DNA of 64,000 bases from an uncultured Rhodobiaceae bacterium. Its GTDB lineage: Bacteria > Pseudomonadota > Alphaproteobacteria > Parvibaculales > Parvibaculaceae. Below, piece by piece: positions 34,321 to 42,951 of this stretch. Where the stretch lies: NCBI GenBank assembly GCA_913057645.1, contig CAJXOU010000001.1, forward strand, positions 55,982-119,981, in the 5' to 3' direction. Made by a program: the position numbers and the translations under genes. The first letter of the stretch is position 1. Each line of letters starts with the position of its first letter. The notes beneath the pieces were generated by a model that was not told the DNA's origin, ran no database searches, and saw only the letters and a program-made list of their open reading frames with translations.

Positions 34321-35274
34321 ATGAACACATCGGCACCGCGCAAATTCAACCATCCGGACGTGACCGCCAGGGGCGAGGCCCGCGCCTCCGTCGCCTTCCG
34401 GCAGCTCGAGACGCTGTGGATCAACACGGGCACGCTCTGCAACATCGAATGCGCGAATTGCTACATCCATTCGAGTCCGACGGAAGACCGGCTCTCCTAC
34501 ATCACAGCCGCCGAAGCGGCGCATTTCCTCGACGAAACGGCGGCGCTGGCGCTCGCCTCGGGAAGCGGCCTGCCCGAAATCGGCTTCACCGGCGGCGAGC
34601 CCTTCATGAACCCCGACATGCTTGCCATGGCGGAAGACGGGCTTGCGCGCGGGCACAAGGTACTGATCCTCACCAATGCGATGCAGCCGATGCTCCGGCC
34701 CGGGATAAAGCAGGGGCTTCTCGCGCTTCGCGAGAGGTACGATGCGGCGCTGACGCTCCGCGTGAGCCTAGACCACTACACCGAGGCGCTGCACGACGCC
34801 GAGCGGGGCGCGGGCAGCTTCGCGAAGACGATGGAAGGATTGAAGTGGCTCGCGGACAACGGATTCTCGCTCGCCGTCGCGGGGCGCACGACCTCCGGTG
34901 AAGAAGAGACAAAGGAGCGCTCAGGCTACGCCGCACTCTTTGCACGGGAAGGTGTCGCGCTCGACAGCAAGGACCCGTCGAGCCTCGTGCTCTTTCCCGA
35001 GATGGACGAAGAAGCCGAGGTGCCGGAAATCACCACTGCGTGCTGGGGCATTCTCGATGTCGATCCCGGCGCGATGATGTGCGCAACGAGCCGCATGGTG
35101 GTGAAGCGGAAGGGTATGGCCGCGCCCGTCGTCGTTGCCTGCACGCTGCTCCCCGACGATCCGCAATTCGAATTGGGGGCGTCGCTTGCGGAAAGCCTCG
35201 GTGCCGTGAAGCTCAACCACCGTCATTGCGCGAAGTTCTGCGTGCTGGGTGGCGCTTCCTGCTCGGCCAGCTAG
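34321..35274 (+). CDS. Radical SAM protein of unknown substrate
   Basis: 317 residues from the ATG at 34321. The cluster motif CNIECANC is CX3CX2C and follows WINTGTLCN; GGEP is in IGFTGGEPFMNP. A Cys-rich tail (HCAKFCVLGGASC), plus CWGILDVDPGAMMCATSRMV, may hold an auxiliary cluster, as in SPASM or twitch proteins. It generates a 5'-deoxyadenosyl radical from SAM in the cytoplasm. No peptide precursor gene is seen beside it. It overlaps the stop of the convergent FMN oxidase by 4 bp. Confidence 0.85.
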   Translation: MNTSAPRKFNHPDVTARGEARASVAFRQLETLWINTGTLCNIECANCYIHSSPTEDRLSYITAAEAAHFLDETAALALASGSGLPEIGFTGGEPFMNPDMLAMAEDGLARGHKVLILTNAMQPMLRPGIKQGLLALRERYDAALTLRVSLDHYTEALHDAERGAGSFAKTMEGLKWLADNGFSLAVAGRTTSGEEETKERSGYAALFAREGVALDSKDPSSLVLFPEMDEEAEVPEITTACWGILDVDPGAMMCATSRMVVKRKGMAAPVVVACTLLPDDPQFELGASLAESLGAVKLNHRHCAKFCVLGGASCSAS

Positions 35275-36419
35275 CGGAAACGCAGATTGCCGCGATTGAG
35301 ATCGTCAATGGTGCGGGCACCCATCAGCTTCATGTCGCGTTCGATCTCCTCGCGCATGAGGCCGAGCGCGCGCTCGACGCCGGGCTGGCCGGCCGCCGCC
35401 AGCGCATAGAGATAAAGCCTGCCGCCCGAACAGGCCTTGGCACCGAGCGACAGGGCCTTCAGCACATGGGTGCCGCGCTGAATACCGCCCTCGCAGATCA
35501 CGTCGATCTTGTCGCCCACCGCATCGACAATCTCGGCCAGTTGGTCGAACGGGCTGCGCGAGCCGTCGAGCTGGCGCCCGCCATGATTGGATACCATGAT
35601 GCCGGTGCAGCCGATGTCGACCGCACGTTTCGCGTCGGCGACACTCATCACTCCCTTCAGCGCGAAATGCCCGCCCCATTTGGCACGGATCGCCTCGGCA
35701 TCCTTCCAACTCATCGACTGATCCAGCATGGTCGAGAAATAACTGCCGATCGAGGTCGCGAGATTGGTGCCTTCCTGCACATGGTCCTGCAGGTGCGGCA
35801 GCTCCATTTTCGGATGGGTGAGATAGTTGACCGCCCAGCGCGGCCGCGCGGCGAAGCTGAACAGGCTCTTGAAGGTGAGTCTCGGCGGCGAGGTAAAGCC
35901 GGTCAGGAGGTCGCGCTCGCGATTGCCGCCGGTGATCGTGTCGACGGTGAGCGCCATCACGTCGAACTTCGCGGCCTTTGCGCGCTCGATCATGCTGTCG
36001 TTGAGGCCGCGGTCCTTGTGGAAATAGAACTGGAACATTTTCGGCGTGTCGATCATCGCGCCGATTTCTTCCACGCTCACCGTGCCGAGCGAGGAGACGC
36101 CGAACATGGTGCCGTATTTCTGCGCCGCGTGAGCCACCGCCCGCTCGCCATCCGGATGGAACAGCCGCTGCAGCGCGGTCGGCGCGCAATAGACCGGCAG
36201 GGCGAGCTTCTTGCCGAAGATGGTGGTCGACATGTCCACCGTCTCCACACCTGCAAGCACATTCGGCACGAGATCGCAGGCCTCATATGCCTCGGTGTTG
36301 CGGCGGTAGGTCAGTTCATCGTCAGCCGCGCCGTCGATGTAGTGAAAGATGGGGGACGGCAGGCGCCGCCGGGCGAGCTCGCGAAAATCTTTGAAGTTGT
36401 GACACCTTGCAAGACTCAT
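35271..36419 (-). CDS. FMN-dependent alpha-hydroxy-acid dehydrogenase (LldD/lactate-oxidase family)
   Basis: 382 residues from the ATG at 36417-36419; a GTG 18 codons upstream (36473) is possible. The N-terminal Tyr is in PSPIFHYIDGAADDE, the FMN site includes LPVYCAPTALQRL and MALTVDTITGGNRERD, and the active-site His-Arg pair is in GIMVSNHGGRQLDGS. It oxidises L-2-hydroxy acids such as lactate to 2-oxo acids. Electron acceptor (quinone or O2) is not clear. It is divergent from the dienelactone hydrolase gene. Confidence 0.88.
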   Translation of the reverse strand: MSLARCHNFKDFRELARRRLPSPIFHYIDGAADDELTYRRNTEAYEACDLVPNVLAGVETVDMSTTIFGKKLALPVYCAPTALQRLFHPDGERAVAHAAQKYGTMFGVSSLGTVSVEEIGAMIDTPKMFQFYFHKDRGLNDSMIERAKAAKFDVMALTVDTITGGNRERDLLTGFTSPPRLTFKSLFSFAARPRWAVNYLTHPKMELPHLQDHVQEGTNLATSIGSYFSTMLDQSMSWKDAEAIRAKWGGHFALKGVMSVADAKRAVDIGCTGIMVSNHGGRQLDGSRSPFDQLAEIVDAVGDKIDVICEGGIQRGTHVLKALSLGAKACSGGRLYLYALAAAGQPGVERALGLMREEIERDMKLMGARTIDDLNRGNLRFR

Positions 36420-36607
36420 AAAACCCGCCCCGGCGCGCGCGGCGCCCTCAAGAATGTTCCGGAGCTTCGGCACATTGTGCCAGCAGCCCTTCGCGACGCC
36501 CTTTCATAAACGAGTTCGGCGCGGGTGTCGCCAATTCGCTGGATCGATCCGGGATGCCCGCTTAGCCTTGCGTCAAAGAATCAACACTCTGCTTCATGGG
36601 GCGAAAC

Positions 36608-37333
36608 ATGACCGCAACCATCAAGACCGCCTATGTCGATTACAGCGACGGCGACACGACTTTCGAAGCTTACGTCGCGCATCCGGCGGATGGCGGAAAG
36701 CATCCTTGCGTGCTCGTCGCGCATGACTGGAGCGGCCTCAACCAGGGCACGCGGGCGCGTACCGAACAGATGGCCGCGCTCGGCTATACGGCTTTCGCGA
36801 TGGATGTTTACGGCAAGGGCGTTCGCGGCGACGAGATGGGCGACAATTCGGCGCTGATGGGGCCGATGCTCGCCGACCGGGCGCTCCTCAAGAAGCGTCT
36901 GCTGGCGGGCCTCGAAGCAGCGAAGACGCATGAAGCGGTCGATGCGTCGCGCCTCGGTGCCATGGGCTATTGTTTTGGCGGCCTCTGCGTCCTCGACATG
37001 GCGCGCGCCGCCGCGAGGGATGTGAAAGGCGTGGTGAGCTTTCACGGCATCTTCATGCCGCCAGATCTCGGCCCGCAGGGCAGGATTTCGGCGAAGGTGC
37101 TGATCCTGCATGGCTGGGACGATCCCATGGCGCCGCCAGATCATGTCGTGGGCGTCGCGAAGGAAATGACGGAAGCGGGCGCGGACTGGCAGCTCCATGC
37201 CTATGGCCATGCGATGCACGCCTTCACCGCCGTGGGCGCGGACGCACCGGAACGGGGCATCCGCTACGACGCGAACGCAGATCGCCGCTCATGGCAGGCC
37301 ATGCAGAATTTCTTTTCGGAAGTGCTTGGCTGA
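36608..37333 (+). CDS. Dienelactone hydrolase family protein
   Basis: 241 residues from ATG 36608 (GGGGCGAAAC upstream; another ATG at 36596 would remove that site). The nucleophile is Cys in MGYCFGGLC (about residue 122), with Asp in HGWDDPMAPP and His in YGHAMHAFTA, the Cys-Asp-His triad of dienelactone hydrolases. It opens cyclic esters in aromatic degradation in the type enzyme. No aromatic ring-cleavage genes are near, so a broader esterase role is likely. It abuts dcd convergently. Confidence 0.88.
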   Translation: MTATIKTAYVDYSDGDTTFEAYVAHPADGGKHPCVLVAHDWSGLNQGTRARTEQMAALGYTAFAMDVYGKGVRGDEMGDNSALMGPMLADRALLKKRLLAGLEAAKTHEAVDASRLGAMGYCFGGLCVLDMARAAARDVKGVVSFHGIFMPPDLGPQGRISAKVLILHGWDDPMAPPDHVVGVAKEMTEAGADWQLHAYGHAMHAFTAVGADAPERGIRYDANADRRSWQAMQNFFSEVLG

Positions 37334-38491
37334 TTATGTCGCGCGGAAGTGCTTCGAGAGCTTCAGGCCCTGCCTCTGATAATTCGAGCCGAGGCCCGCG
37401 CCGTAGAGCACCGAGGGACGGTCGGTCAGGCGCTCCAGCACGAAACGGCCGACGATCTGGCCGTGCTCGAGGATGAAGGGCACGTCGTGCGAGCGCACTT
37501 CGAGGACGATGCGGCTGCCCGCGCCGCCCGCCTCGCGCGCGCCGAATCCGGGGTCGAAGAAGCCGGCGTAGTGCACGCGAAATTCACCGACCAGCGGATT
37601 GTAGGGCACCATTTCGGCGGCATGGGTCGCGGGAATGTGGAGCGCCTCGGCCGATGCCAGGATGTAGAACTCGTCAGGGTCCAGGATAAGCCCCTTGCCG
37701 GGGCGGACATGCACCGGGTCCCAGAAGTCGCGCACGTCATAGGCGTCCGTCCGGTCGATGTCGATGACACCGGAATGACGTTTCGCGCGGTAGCCGACGA
37801 TCTCGTCCTCGGTTTCCGTCGCGAGGTTCACGGTGAGGGCGATGCCGCCGTCGATATCCGCTTCGCCGTCGACGAGCTTCAGTTCCTCGTGCAGGCGCGT
37901 CATCTCGGCATCGGTGCAGCTATGCGTGCCGCGGCGGAACCTGATCTGCGCAAGCCGCGAGCCGGGACGCACGAGTATGGGGAAAGTCCGGGGGGAAATC
38001 TCGAGATAGAGATGCCCCTTGTAGCCCGCGATCACCTGATCGAACTCGGTCGAGAAATCGGTGATGAGACGGGTGAAGACATCGAGCCGACCGGTCGAGC
38101 TTTTCGGGTTCGCCGAAGCCGACGTCTTTTCCGACAGCGCCAGGGCTTCCACCAGCGGCACGAGATAGACACAGCCGGTTTCGAGCACCGCCCCGTCCGT
38201 GAGATCGATCTTGTGGAGCATCAGCTCCTCGACGCGCTCCATCACGCCGTGGTCGGGCCCCGGCAGGAAAGAGGCGCGCAGGCGGTAGGCCGTGTTGCCG
38301 AGCCGAAGATCGAGGCTTGCCGGCTGGATCTGGCTCTTGTCGATCTCGTGGCCGCCCCAGATTTCCTTTTCGCGGATCAGCGTCTGGATGCCATGCGAGG
38401 GCAGAATGCCGGTCATATGCAACTGGCCCGGGCCGACACGGCGCGGTTCGTCGCTGTGATGGGGAAAGAGGTCGTCCGCAGCTTTGGTCAT
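37334..38491 (-). CDS. dcd: 2'-deoxycytidine 5'-triphosphate deaminase (long form)
   Basis: 385 residues, twice the length of E. coli Dcd, and of the alphaproteobacterial long type that duplicates the dUTPase fold. The first half has QPASLDLRLG and SSTGRLDVFTRL with the Ser-Ser-x-x-Arg active-site motif; the second half repeats it as RIVLEVRSHDVPFILEHGQ. It converts dCTP to dUTP for thymidylate synthesis. It is monocistronic, divergent from the SAM-II riboswitch and metZ. Confidence 0.88.
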   Translation of the reverse strand: MTKAADDLFPHHSDEPRRVGPGQLHMTGILPSHGIQTLIREKEIWGGHEIDKSQIQPASLDLRLGNTAYRLRASFLPGPDHGVMERVEELMLHKIDLTDGAVLETGCVYLVPLVEALALSEKTSASANPKSSTGRLDVFTRLITDFSTEFDQVIAGYKGHLYLEISPRTFPILVRPGSRLAQIRFRRGTHSCTDAEMTRLHEELKLVDGEADIDGGIALTVNLATETEDEIVGYRAKRHSGVIDIDRTDAYDVRDFWDPVHVRPGKGLILDPDEFYILASAEALHIPATHAAEMVPYNPLVGEFRVHYAGFFDPGFGAREAGGAGSRIVLEVRSHDVPFILEHGQIVGRFVLERLTDRPSVLYGAGLGSNYQRQGLKLSKHFRAT

Positions 38492-38645
38492 GAATTCCGG
38501 GCCTTGCGCGCCGCGGGCGTCCGTTTCGCCCGAATTTGCATGTGACGGTTATAATTGGCGGCGGCGGCCGGGGAAAGCCCGCCCCGGCCCGTCCGGCATT
38601 TCCAGCCTTGACGGGAGCGCCGCCCGCGCCTTAAATGCGCCCCGA

Positions 38646-38702
38646 TCCGTGGTGATTTGAGCCGACCGGCTTGCGGCCACGTTAAACAACTCGCTAAAAA
38701 GG
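38646..38702 (+). promoter_or_regulatory. SAM-II (metA-type) riboswitch
   Basis: The stretch carries the conserved SAM-II core: P1 strands CGTGG (38648) and CCACG (38677), GATTTGAGCCG in the loop, GGCTTGCGG, then GTTAAACAA and the 3' GCTAAAAAGG that completes the pseudoknot. It precedes metZ, the usual target in alphaproteobacteria. Binding S-adenosylmethionine shuts down methionine synthesis. The terminator just downstream is its expression platform. Confidence 0.92.
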
Positions 38703-38714
38703 TCGGGACGCGAG

Positions 38715-38743
38715 CCCCGATCCGCCATGGTCGGGGTTTTTTT
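38715..38743 (+). terminator. Riboswitch-controlled intrinsic terminator of metZ
   Basis: CCCCGATCC (38715) pairs with GGTCGGGG (38729) and is followed by seven T. An identical GGTCGGG at 38701, touching the riboswitch 3' end, can pair with the same CCCCGATCC and would act as antiterminator. When SAM is bound, that upstream copy is partly held in the riboswitch, favouring the terminator. The metZ ATG lies 17 bp past the T run. Confidence 0.8.
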
Positions 38744-38759
38744 ATTTTGGGGTAGCCCG

Positions 38760-39950
38760 ATGAGCAAGACGACACGCGACGGAAGGAAACTGACAGCCCG
38801 GACGGAAGCCGTTCACGGCGGCACCAACCGGACGCCCTTCGGCGAGACCAGCGAGGCCATGTTCCTCACCTCGGGCTATGTCTACGAGACGATGGAGGCG
38901 GCCGAGCGCCGCTTCAAGAACGAGGAGCCGGGCTTCATCTACAGCCGCTTCTCGAACCCCACGGTGCGGATGTTCGAGGAGCGGATGATCGCGCTCGAAG
39001 GCGCGGAGGACGCACGGGCGACCGCAACCGGCATGGCGGCCGTTACCTCGGCGATGCTCTGTTACCTCAAGGCAGGCGACCACGTGCTGTCCTCGCGCGC
39101 GCTCTTCGGATCGTGCCGCTACATCGTGGAAGACCTGCTGCCGAAGTTCGGCGTCACCTCGACGCTGGTCGACGGGCGCGATCTCGACGCCTGGAAGAAG
39201 GCCGTGCAGCCGAACACGAAGGTGCTCTTCCTCGAAACGCCCTCCAATCCGACACTTGAAATCATCGACATCAAGGCGGTGGCGGACATCGCCCATGCGG
39301 CGGGTGCGAAGCTGTTCGTCGACAATGTCTTCGCAACACCTGTGCTGCAGCGTCCGATGGAGCTCGGCGCCGACGTCGTCATCTATTCGGCGACGAAGCA
39401 TATCGATGGTCAGGGGCGCTGCCTCGGCGGTATCGTGCTCGCCGACCAGCAGTTCATCGCCGACCATCTCGCGAATTTCCTGCGCCAGACCGGCCCGAGT
39501 CTCAGCCCGTTCAATGCCTGGGTGATGCTGAAGAGTCTCGAGACGCTCGACCTTCGCGTGCGCGAGCATGCACGCGGCGCGGAGGCGGTCGCCCGCTTCC
39601 TCGAAGGTCACAAGGGGATCGGCCGTGTGTTCTATCCCGGCCTGCCGAGCCATCCCCAGCACAACCTGGCCATCAGTCAGATGGACATGGGCGGCAACAT
39701 CGTCGCCTTCGAGGTGAAGGGCGGCAAGGAAGGCGCCTTCCGTTTCGCCAACGGTCTGCAGGTGGTGAAGATCTCGAACAATCTCGGCGATTCGAAAAGC
39801 CTGATCACACATCCGGCGACGACGACACATCAACGGCTCACACAGGAAGCCCGCGAGGAACTCGGCATCAACGAGGGGCTCGTGCGGCTGTCGGTCGGGC
39901 TGGAAGACCCGGCGGACCTTGTCGAGGACATGGAACGCGCGCTCGCCTGA
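38760..39950 (+). CDS. metZ: O-succinylhomoserine sulfhydrylase
   Basis: 396 residues of the Cys/Met-metabolism PLP family. FLTSGYVYETMEAAERRF and FIYSRFSNPTVRMFEERM are the N-terminal substrate strands; the PLP lysine lies in DVVIYSATKHIDGQGRCLGG and the Tyr of the second subunit in YSRFSNPT. It makes homocysteine directly from O-succinylhomoserine and sulfide, bypassing cystathionine. A SAM-II riboswitch lies directly upstream, which supports the methionine-synthesis assignment. The start at 38760 has GGGG at -9 to -12. Confidence 0.93.
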   Translation: MSKTTRDGRKLTARTEAVHGGTNRTPFGETSEAMFLTSGYVYETMEAAERRFKNEEPGFIYSRFSNPTVRMFEERMIALEGAEDARATATGMAAVTSAMLCYLKAGDHVLSSRALFGSCRYIVEDLLPKFGVTSTLVDGRDLDAWKKAVQPNTKVLFLETPSNPTLEIIDIKAVADIAHAAGAKLFVDNVFATPVLQRPMELGADVVIYSATKHIDGQGRCLGGIVLADQQFIADHLANFLRQTGPSLSPFNAWVMLKSLETLDLRVREHARGAEAVARFLEGHKGIGRVFYPGLPSHPQHNLAISQMDMGGNIVAFEVKGGKEGAFRFANGLQVVKISNNLGDSKSLITHPATTTHQRLTQEAREELGINEGLVRLSVGLEDPADLVEDMERALA

Positions 39951-40147
39951 GCCGTTAACCATCCGCCCTAAAAATGCCGCCGTTAAGGGGAAGTTAGAGG
40001 GTACCCGCTAGGGTCGAAATCCTGCGGGGGTGAGGTCGTGCGGCGTCTTGCCGAGAGACCTCGTGCGGAACATATCCCTTGCAGGGCCGAAGCCAGAATG
40101 GCCGCGGTCCCGCACACTGAAAGACGCCTTCGCGCAAGGATAGCCCG

Positions 40148-40540
40148 ATGTACAGCGCTATGACCCGGTCCATCAATATTCTGGTCGAACCGACCTATCT
40201 CGAGGAACAGTCGGAACCCGATCAGGACTACTACGTCTGGGCGTATCACGTCACGATCGAGAATCGGGGCCGTGAGACGGTGCGGTTGCGCGCGCGTTAC
40301 TGGAAGATCACGGATGCGTCCGGCCATGTGCACGAAGTGCGCGGACCCGGCGTCGTGGGCGAACAGCCGCTGCTGAAACCGGGCGAGAAGTTCGAGTACA
40401 CGAGCGGCACGCCGCTCGGTGCGCCTTCCGGCATCATGTTCGGGAACTACGAGATGGAGACGGATGGAGGAGAGACCTTCGAAGTCGACATCCCCGCTTT
40501 CTCGCTCGACAGCCCCTATGCCCAGCGGATGCTGCACTAA
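40148..40540 (+). CDS. apaG: ApaG protein (Co2+/Mg2+ efflux-associated)
   Basis: 130 residues, full length. The fold is the ApaG fibronectin-III-like sandwich: [39 protein letters not shown] and [20 protein letters not shown], in which the GxGxxG-like loop is conserved. The protein is cytoplasmic, and its link to cobalt resistance in Salmonella is genetic. Downstream of metZ by about 200 bp and followed by argE; probably its own promoter. Confidence 0.93.
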   Translation: MYSAMTRSINILVEPTYLEEQSEPDQDYYVWAYHVTIENRGRETVRLRARYWKITDASGHVHEVRGPGVVGEQPLLKPGEKFEYTSGTPLGAPSGIMFGNYEMETDGGETFEVDIPAFSLDSPYAQRMLH

Positions 40541-40622
40541 AATCGGTGCCCTGCCTCGCTTCCGGCTCCCTGCCGGTCTAGGATGACGCTCTCTCACACG
40601 TCGCCCCGGACCCGCCCGAGCC

Positions 40623-41801
40623 ATGCCAGCGCCGCAACACTTCACGCCCCGCGAGATGATCGAGAAGCTCGTCTCCTACGACACGACGAGCCACCTTTCC
40701 AATCTCGAGCTGATCGCGTTCGTCGAAACCTACCTTGGAAGCCACGGCATTGCGTCACGGCGCGTGATGAACGAGGACGGCACCAAGGCGAACCTCTTCG
40801 CGACGCTGGGCGATGAAACGCAGGCAGGCGGCATCGTTCTGTCGGGACACACCGATGTCGTACCGGTCGAGGGGCAGGACTGGTCGAGCGATCCCTTCAG
40901 CATCGTCGAGAAGAACGGCAGGCTCTTCGGCCGCGGCACCAGCGACATGAAGAGCTTCATCGCCATTGCCCTCGCCTTCGTGCCGGAATTCCTGAAAGGC
41001 GGACCGAAAATACCGGTCCACTTCGCGCTTTCCTATGACGAGGAAGTCGGTTGCCTCGGCGTCCGGCCGATGATCGAGAGCATCATCCGTGACCTGCCGA
41101 AGCCCCAGGTCGTGATCGTGGGCGAGCCCTCGTCCATGAAGGTCGTCAACGCCCACAAGGGTATCCAGTCCTACCAGACGACGGTGACCGGCCTCGAATT
41201 CCACTCGAGCCAGACGCATCTCGGCGTCAGCGCCATTCAACACGCGGCGGAGCTGATCTCCTTCCTGATGAAGCTTGCCGAAGAAATGCGCGAGCGGGGA
41301 GACTCTTCGAGCCGCTTCAGTCCGCCTTACACGACGATAAATGTCGGCACGATCAAGGGCGGGACCGCGCTCAACATCATTCCGAAGAAGTGTTCCTTCC
41401 TCTGGGAGTACCGCTCGCTGCCGGACGCGGACCCGGCGGAGATCATCACACGCTTCAACAAACATGCCGAGGAAACCGTCCTTCCGCGCATGCAGGCCGT
41501 CTTCCCCGGGGCAAAGATCGAAACCGCCACGCGCGCGCAGTCGCCGGGCCTCGCTGCGCTGGACGGCGATCCGGGCGAAACACTCGTCATGAAACTCGCG
41601 CAATGCAATTCGGCGGAAGCCGTGTCCTACAACACGGAAGCAGGGCTCTTCCAGCTTGCCGACATTCCCACCGTCGTCTGCGGACCGGGCGACATCGCGC
41701 AGGCTCACAAGCCGGACGAATTCGTGGAACTGTCACAGATTCGGGAATGCGAGACCTTCATGCGGCGTCTCGCCGACTATGTGTCAGGCCGATCCATCTA
41801 G
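40623..41801 (+). CDS. argE: Acetylornithine deacetylase
   Basis: 392 residues of the M20 metallopeptidase family. The first metal His-Asp pair is in VLSGHTDVVPVEGQDW, the bridging Asp in FGRGTSDMKSF, and the general-base Glu pair in SYDEEVGCLGVRPM. The late His is in DIAQAHKPDEFVE. It removes the acetyl group of N-acetylornithine to yield ornithine in arginine synthesis. Its end overlaps the stop of the convergent BLUF gene by 18 bp. argF and argD lie 2-4 kb away on the other strand. Confidence 0.9.
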   Translation: MPAPQHFTPREMIEKLVSYDTTSHLSNLELIAFVETYLGSHGIASRRVMNEDGTKANLFATLGDETQAGGIVLSGHTDVVPVEGQDWSSDPFSIVEKNGRLFGRGTSDMKSFIAIALAFVPEFLKGGPKIPVHFALSYDEEVGCLGVRPMIESIIRDLPKPQVVIVGEPSSMKVVNAHKGIQSYQTTVTGLEFHSSQTHLGVSAIQHAAELISFLMKLAEEMRERGDSSSRFSPPYTTINVGTIKGGTALNIIPKKCSFLWEYRSLPDADPAEIITRFNKHAEETVLPRMQAVFPGAKIETATRAQSPGLAALDGDPGETLVMKLAQCNSAEAVSYNTEAGLFQLADIPTVVCGPGDIAQAHKPDEFVELSQIRECETFMRRLADYVSGRSI

Positions 41802-42245
41802 ATCGGGCGCGCCGCGCATGCCGCGGCTCGCATAGAGGGAACGCATGAAGGAGAGAAGCTCGGGCGCTTTCTCCTTCAGGCTCTCGACTTCGGGATTTCT
41901 GGCAAGCTCACCGATGTCGAACGGCACAGCATCCGCGGTCTTGTCGCCGTGATAGATTTTCTCGAATCCCATCGACCAGCGCGGGAAACTCCGCTCGTCG
42001 CGATCCTGCGCGACAACCCGGATGACGCCGCTGTGACGGGTGTCTTTCGAGATTCGTTCGAACGTCCGCTCCACCGTTTCCCTGTCGCCTTCCAGAATCT
42101 GGAAGAAGGTCTCGTCCACAAGCAGAAGCATGCCCGACAGACCGACATGTCTGTTGTTGACCGTCGACGCGCGCAATATGCCGTGGACGTCCTGTTCCGT
42201 CAGGCCGGGCCGGGCGGCGCTCAGATATGCGAGTTGAAAGATCAT
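41784..42245 (-). CDS. BLUF-domain blue-light photoreceptor
   Basis: 153 residues. The flavin-photocycle residues are all present: Tyr7 in FQLAYLSAA, Asn30-31 in VNNRHVGLSG, Gln49 in ETFFQILEGD, and Trp90-Met92 in PRWSMGF. The C-terminal 45 residues form two helices capping the core, as in short BLUF proteins (PixD-type). It has no enzymatic output domain, so it must act through a protein partner. It senses blue light by a flavin hydrogen-bond switch. No known partner gene is adjacent. Confidence 0.92.
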   Translation of the reverse strand: MIFQLAYLSAARPGLTEQDVHGILRASTVNNRHVGLSGMLLLVDETFFQILEGDRETVERTFERISKDTRHSGVIRVVAQDRDERSFPRWSMGFEKIYHGDKTADAVPFDIGELARNPEVESLKEKAPELLSFMRSLYASRGMRGAPDLDGSA

Positions 42246-42340
42246 TCCCTCTTCATCCGTCGCGACAGGCGAGGTCCAAGCATTCGATGAATGCTATCCA
42301 GTCACCTTTGAAGGCAGGTTAACACTGCTGCAACAGGTTG

Positions 42341-42937
42341 CTAGCGCAGCGCAGGCCCCATGCTCCGCTGGATTTCGGCCGTCAGAGATCGATCGAACTC
42401 CGCGGCAAGCGACTGCATGAGCTTGCCGTAGGCTTCGTCGCGCTCGTTGAGGCTCGCGCTTTCAAGCACCGTCCTGTCCGCATAGGCATCGACTTCGGCT
42501 GTCCAGGTGGCGCCGCCGCCCTGCGCGCCGGGCCGCTCAACGGTCAAACGCGCCTTGAGACGCGCCTTCAGTTTCACATCCTGCTGGTCTCCGAACACGC
42601 CGGTAAGCCCCCCTTTCTTCTCGAGCTCCTCGGAGACGACGGAGCCATCCAGAATGGCGAGCGACGCGGTACCGGGACCGCCCGTCGCCACAAGGCGCGC
42701 CTGCGCCCATGACCGTGCCACCGACTCGGGCGTGATCTTGTGCAGGTGTTCGATATTGGGGGCGCGTCCCGGCGGGGTGAAGTAGGCGTCGACTGCAATG
42801 AAAGCAACGGGAATCCGGATCGGCTCGCTGGCTTCGAAGGTGATGGGCTTCGGCCCCGAGGGAGCCGGCGGTTCGGTGGTGCAGGCCACGAGAAATGCAG
42901 CGGCGGCAAGAACGGCGAAAGCGGCTTTGTTCTTCAA
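42341..42937 (-). CDS. Small lipoprotein of unknown function
   Basis: 198 residues with a lipoprotein signal (MKNKAAFAVLAAAAFLVAC, lipobox LVAC, Cys19). The mature protein has a mixed alpha/beta pattern (IRIPVAFIAVDAYFTPP, ITPESVARSWAQARLVA, QDVKLKARLKARLTVERP). I recognise no named domain. The hslO stop is 14 bp upstream, so it closes the argD-argF-hslO operon. Envelope location is firm, function unknown. Confidence 0.75.
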   Translation of the reverse strand: MKNKAAFAVLAAAAFLVACTTEPPAPSGPKPITFEASEPIRIPVAFIAVDAYFTPPGRAPNIEHLHKITPESVARSWAQARLVATGGPGTASLAILDGSVVSEELEKKGGLTGVFGDQQDVKLKARLKARLTVERPGAQGGGATWTAEVDAYADRTVLESASLNERDEAYGKLMQSLAAEFDRSLTAEIQRSMGPALR

Positions 42938-42951
42938 TTCCGTTTCTCTCC

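Noticed and set aside
39983..40645. Minus-strand gene opposite apaG
   Set aside because: Complement of a complete apaG; no recognisable protein features.
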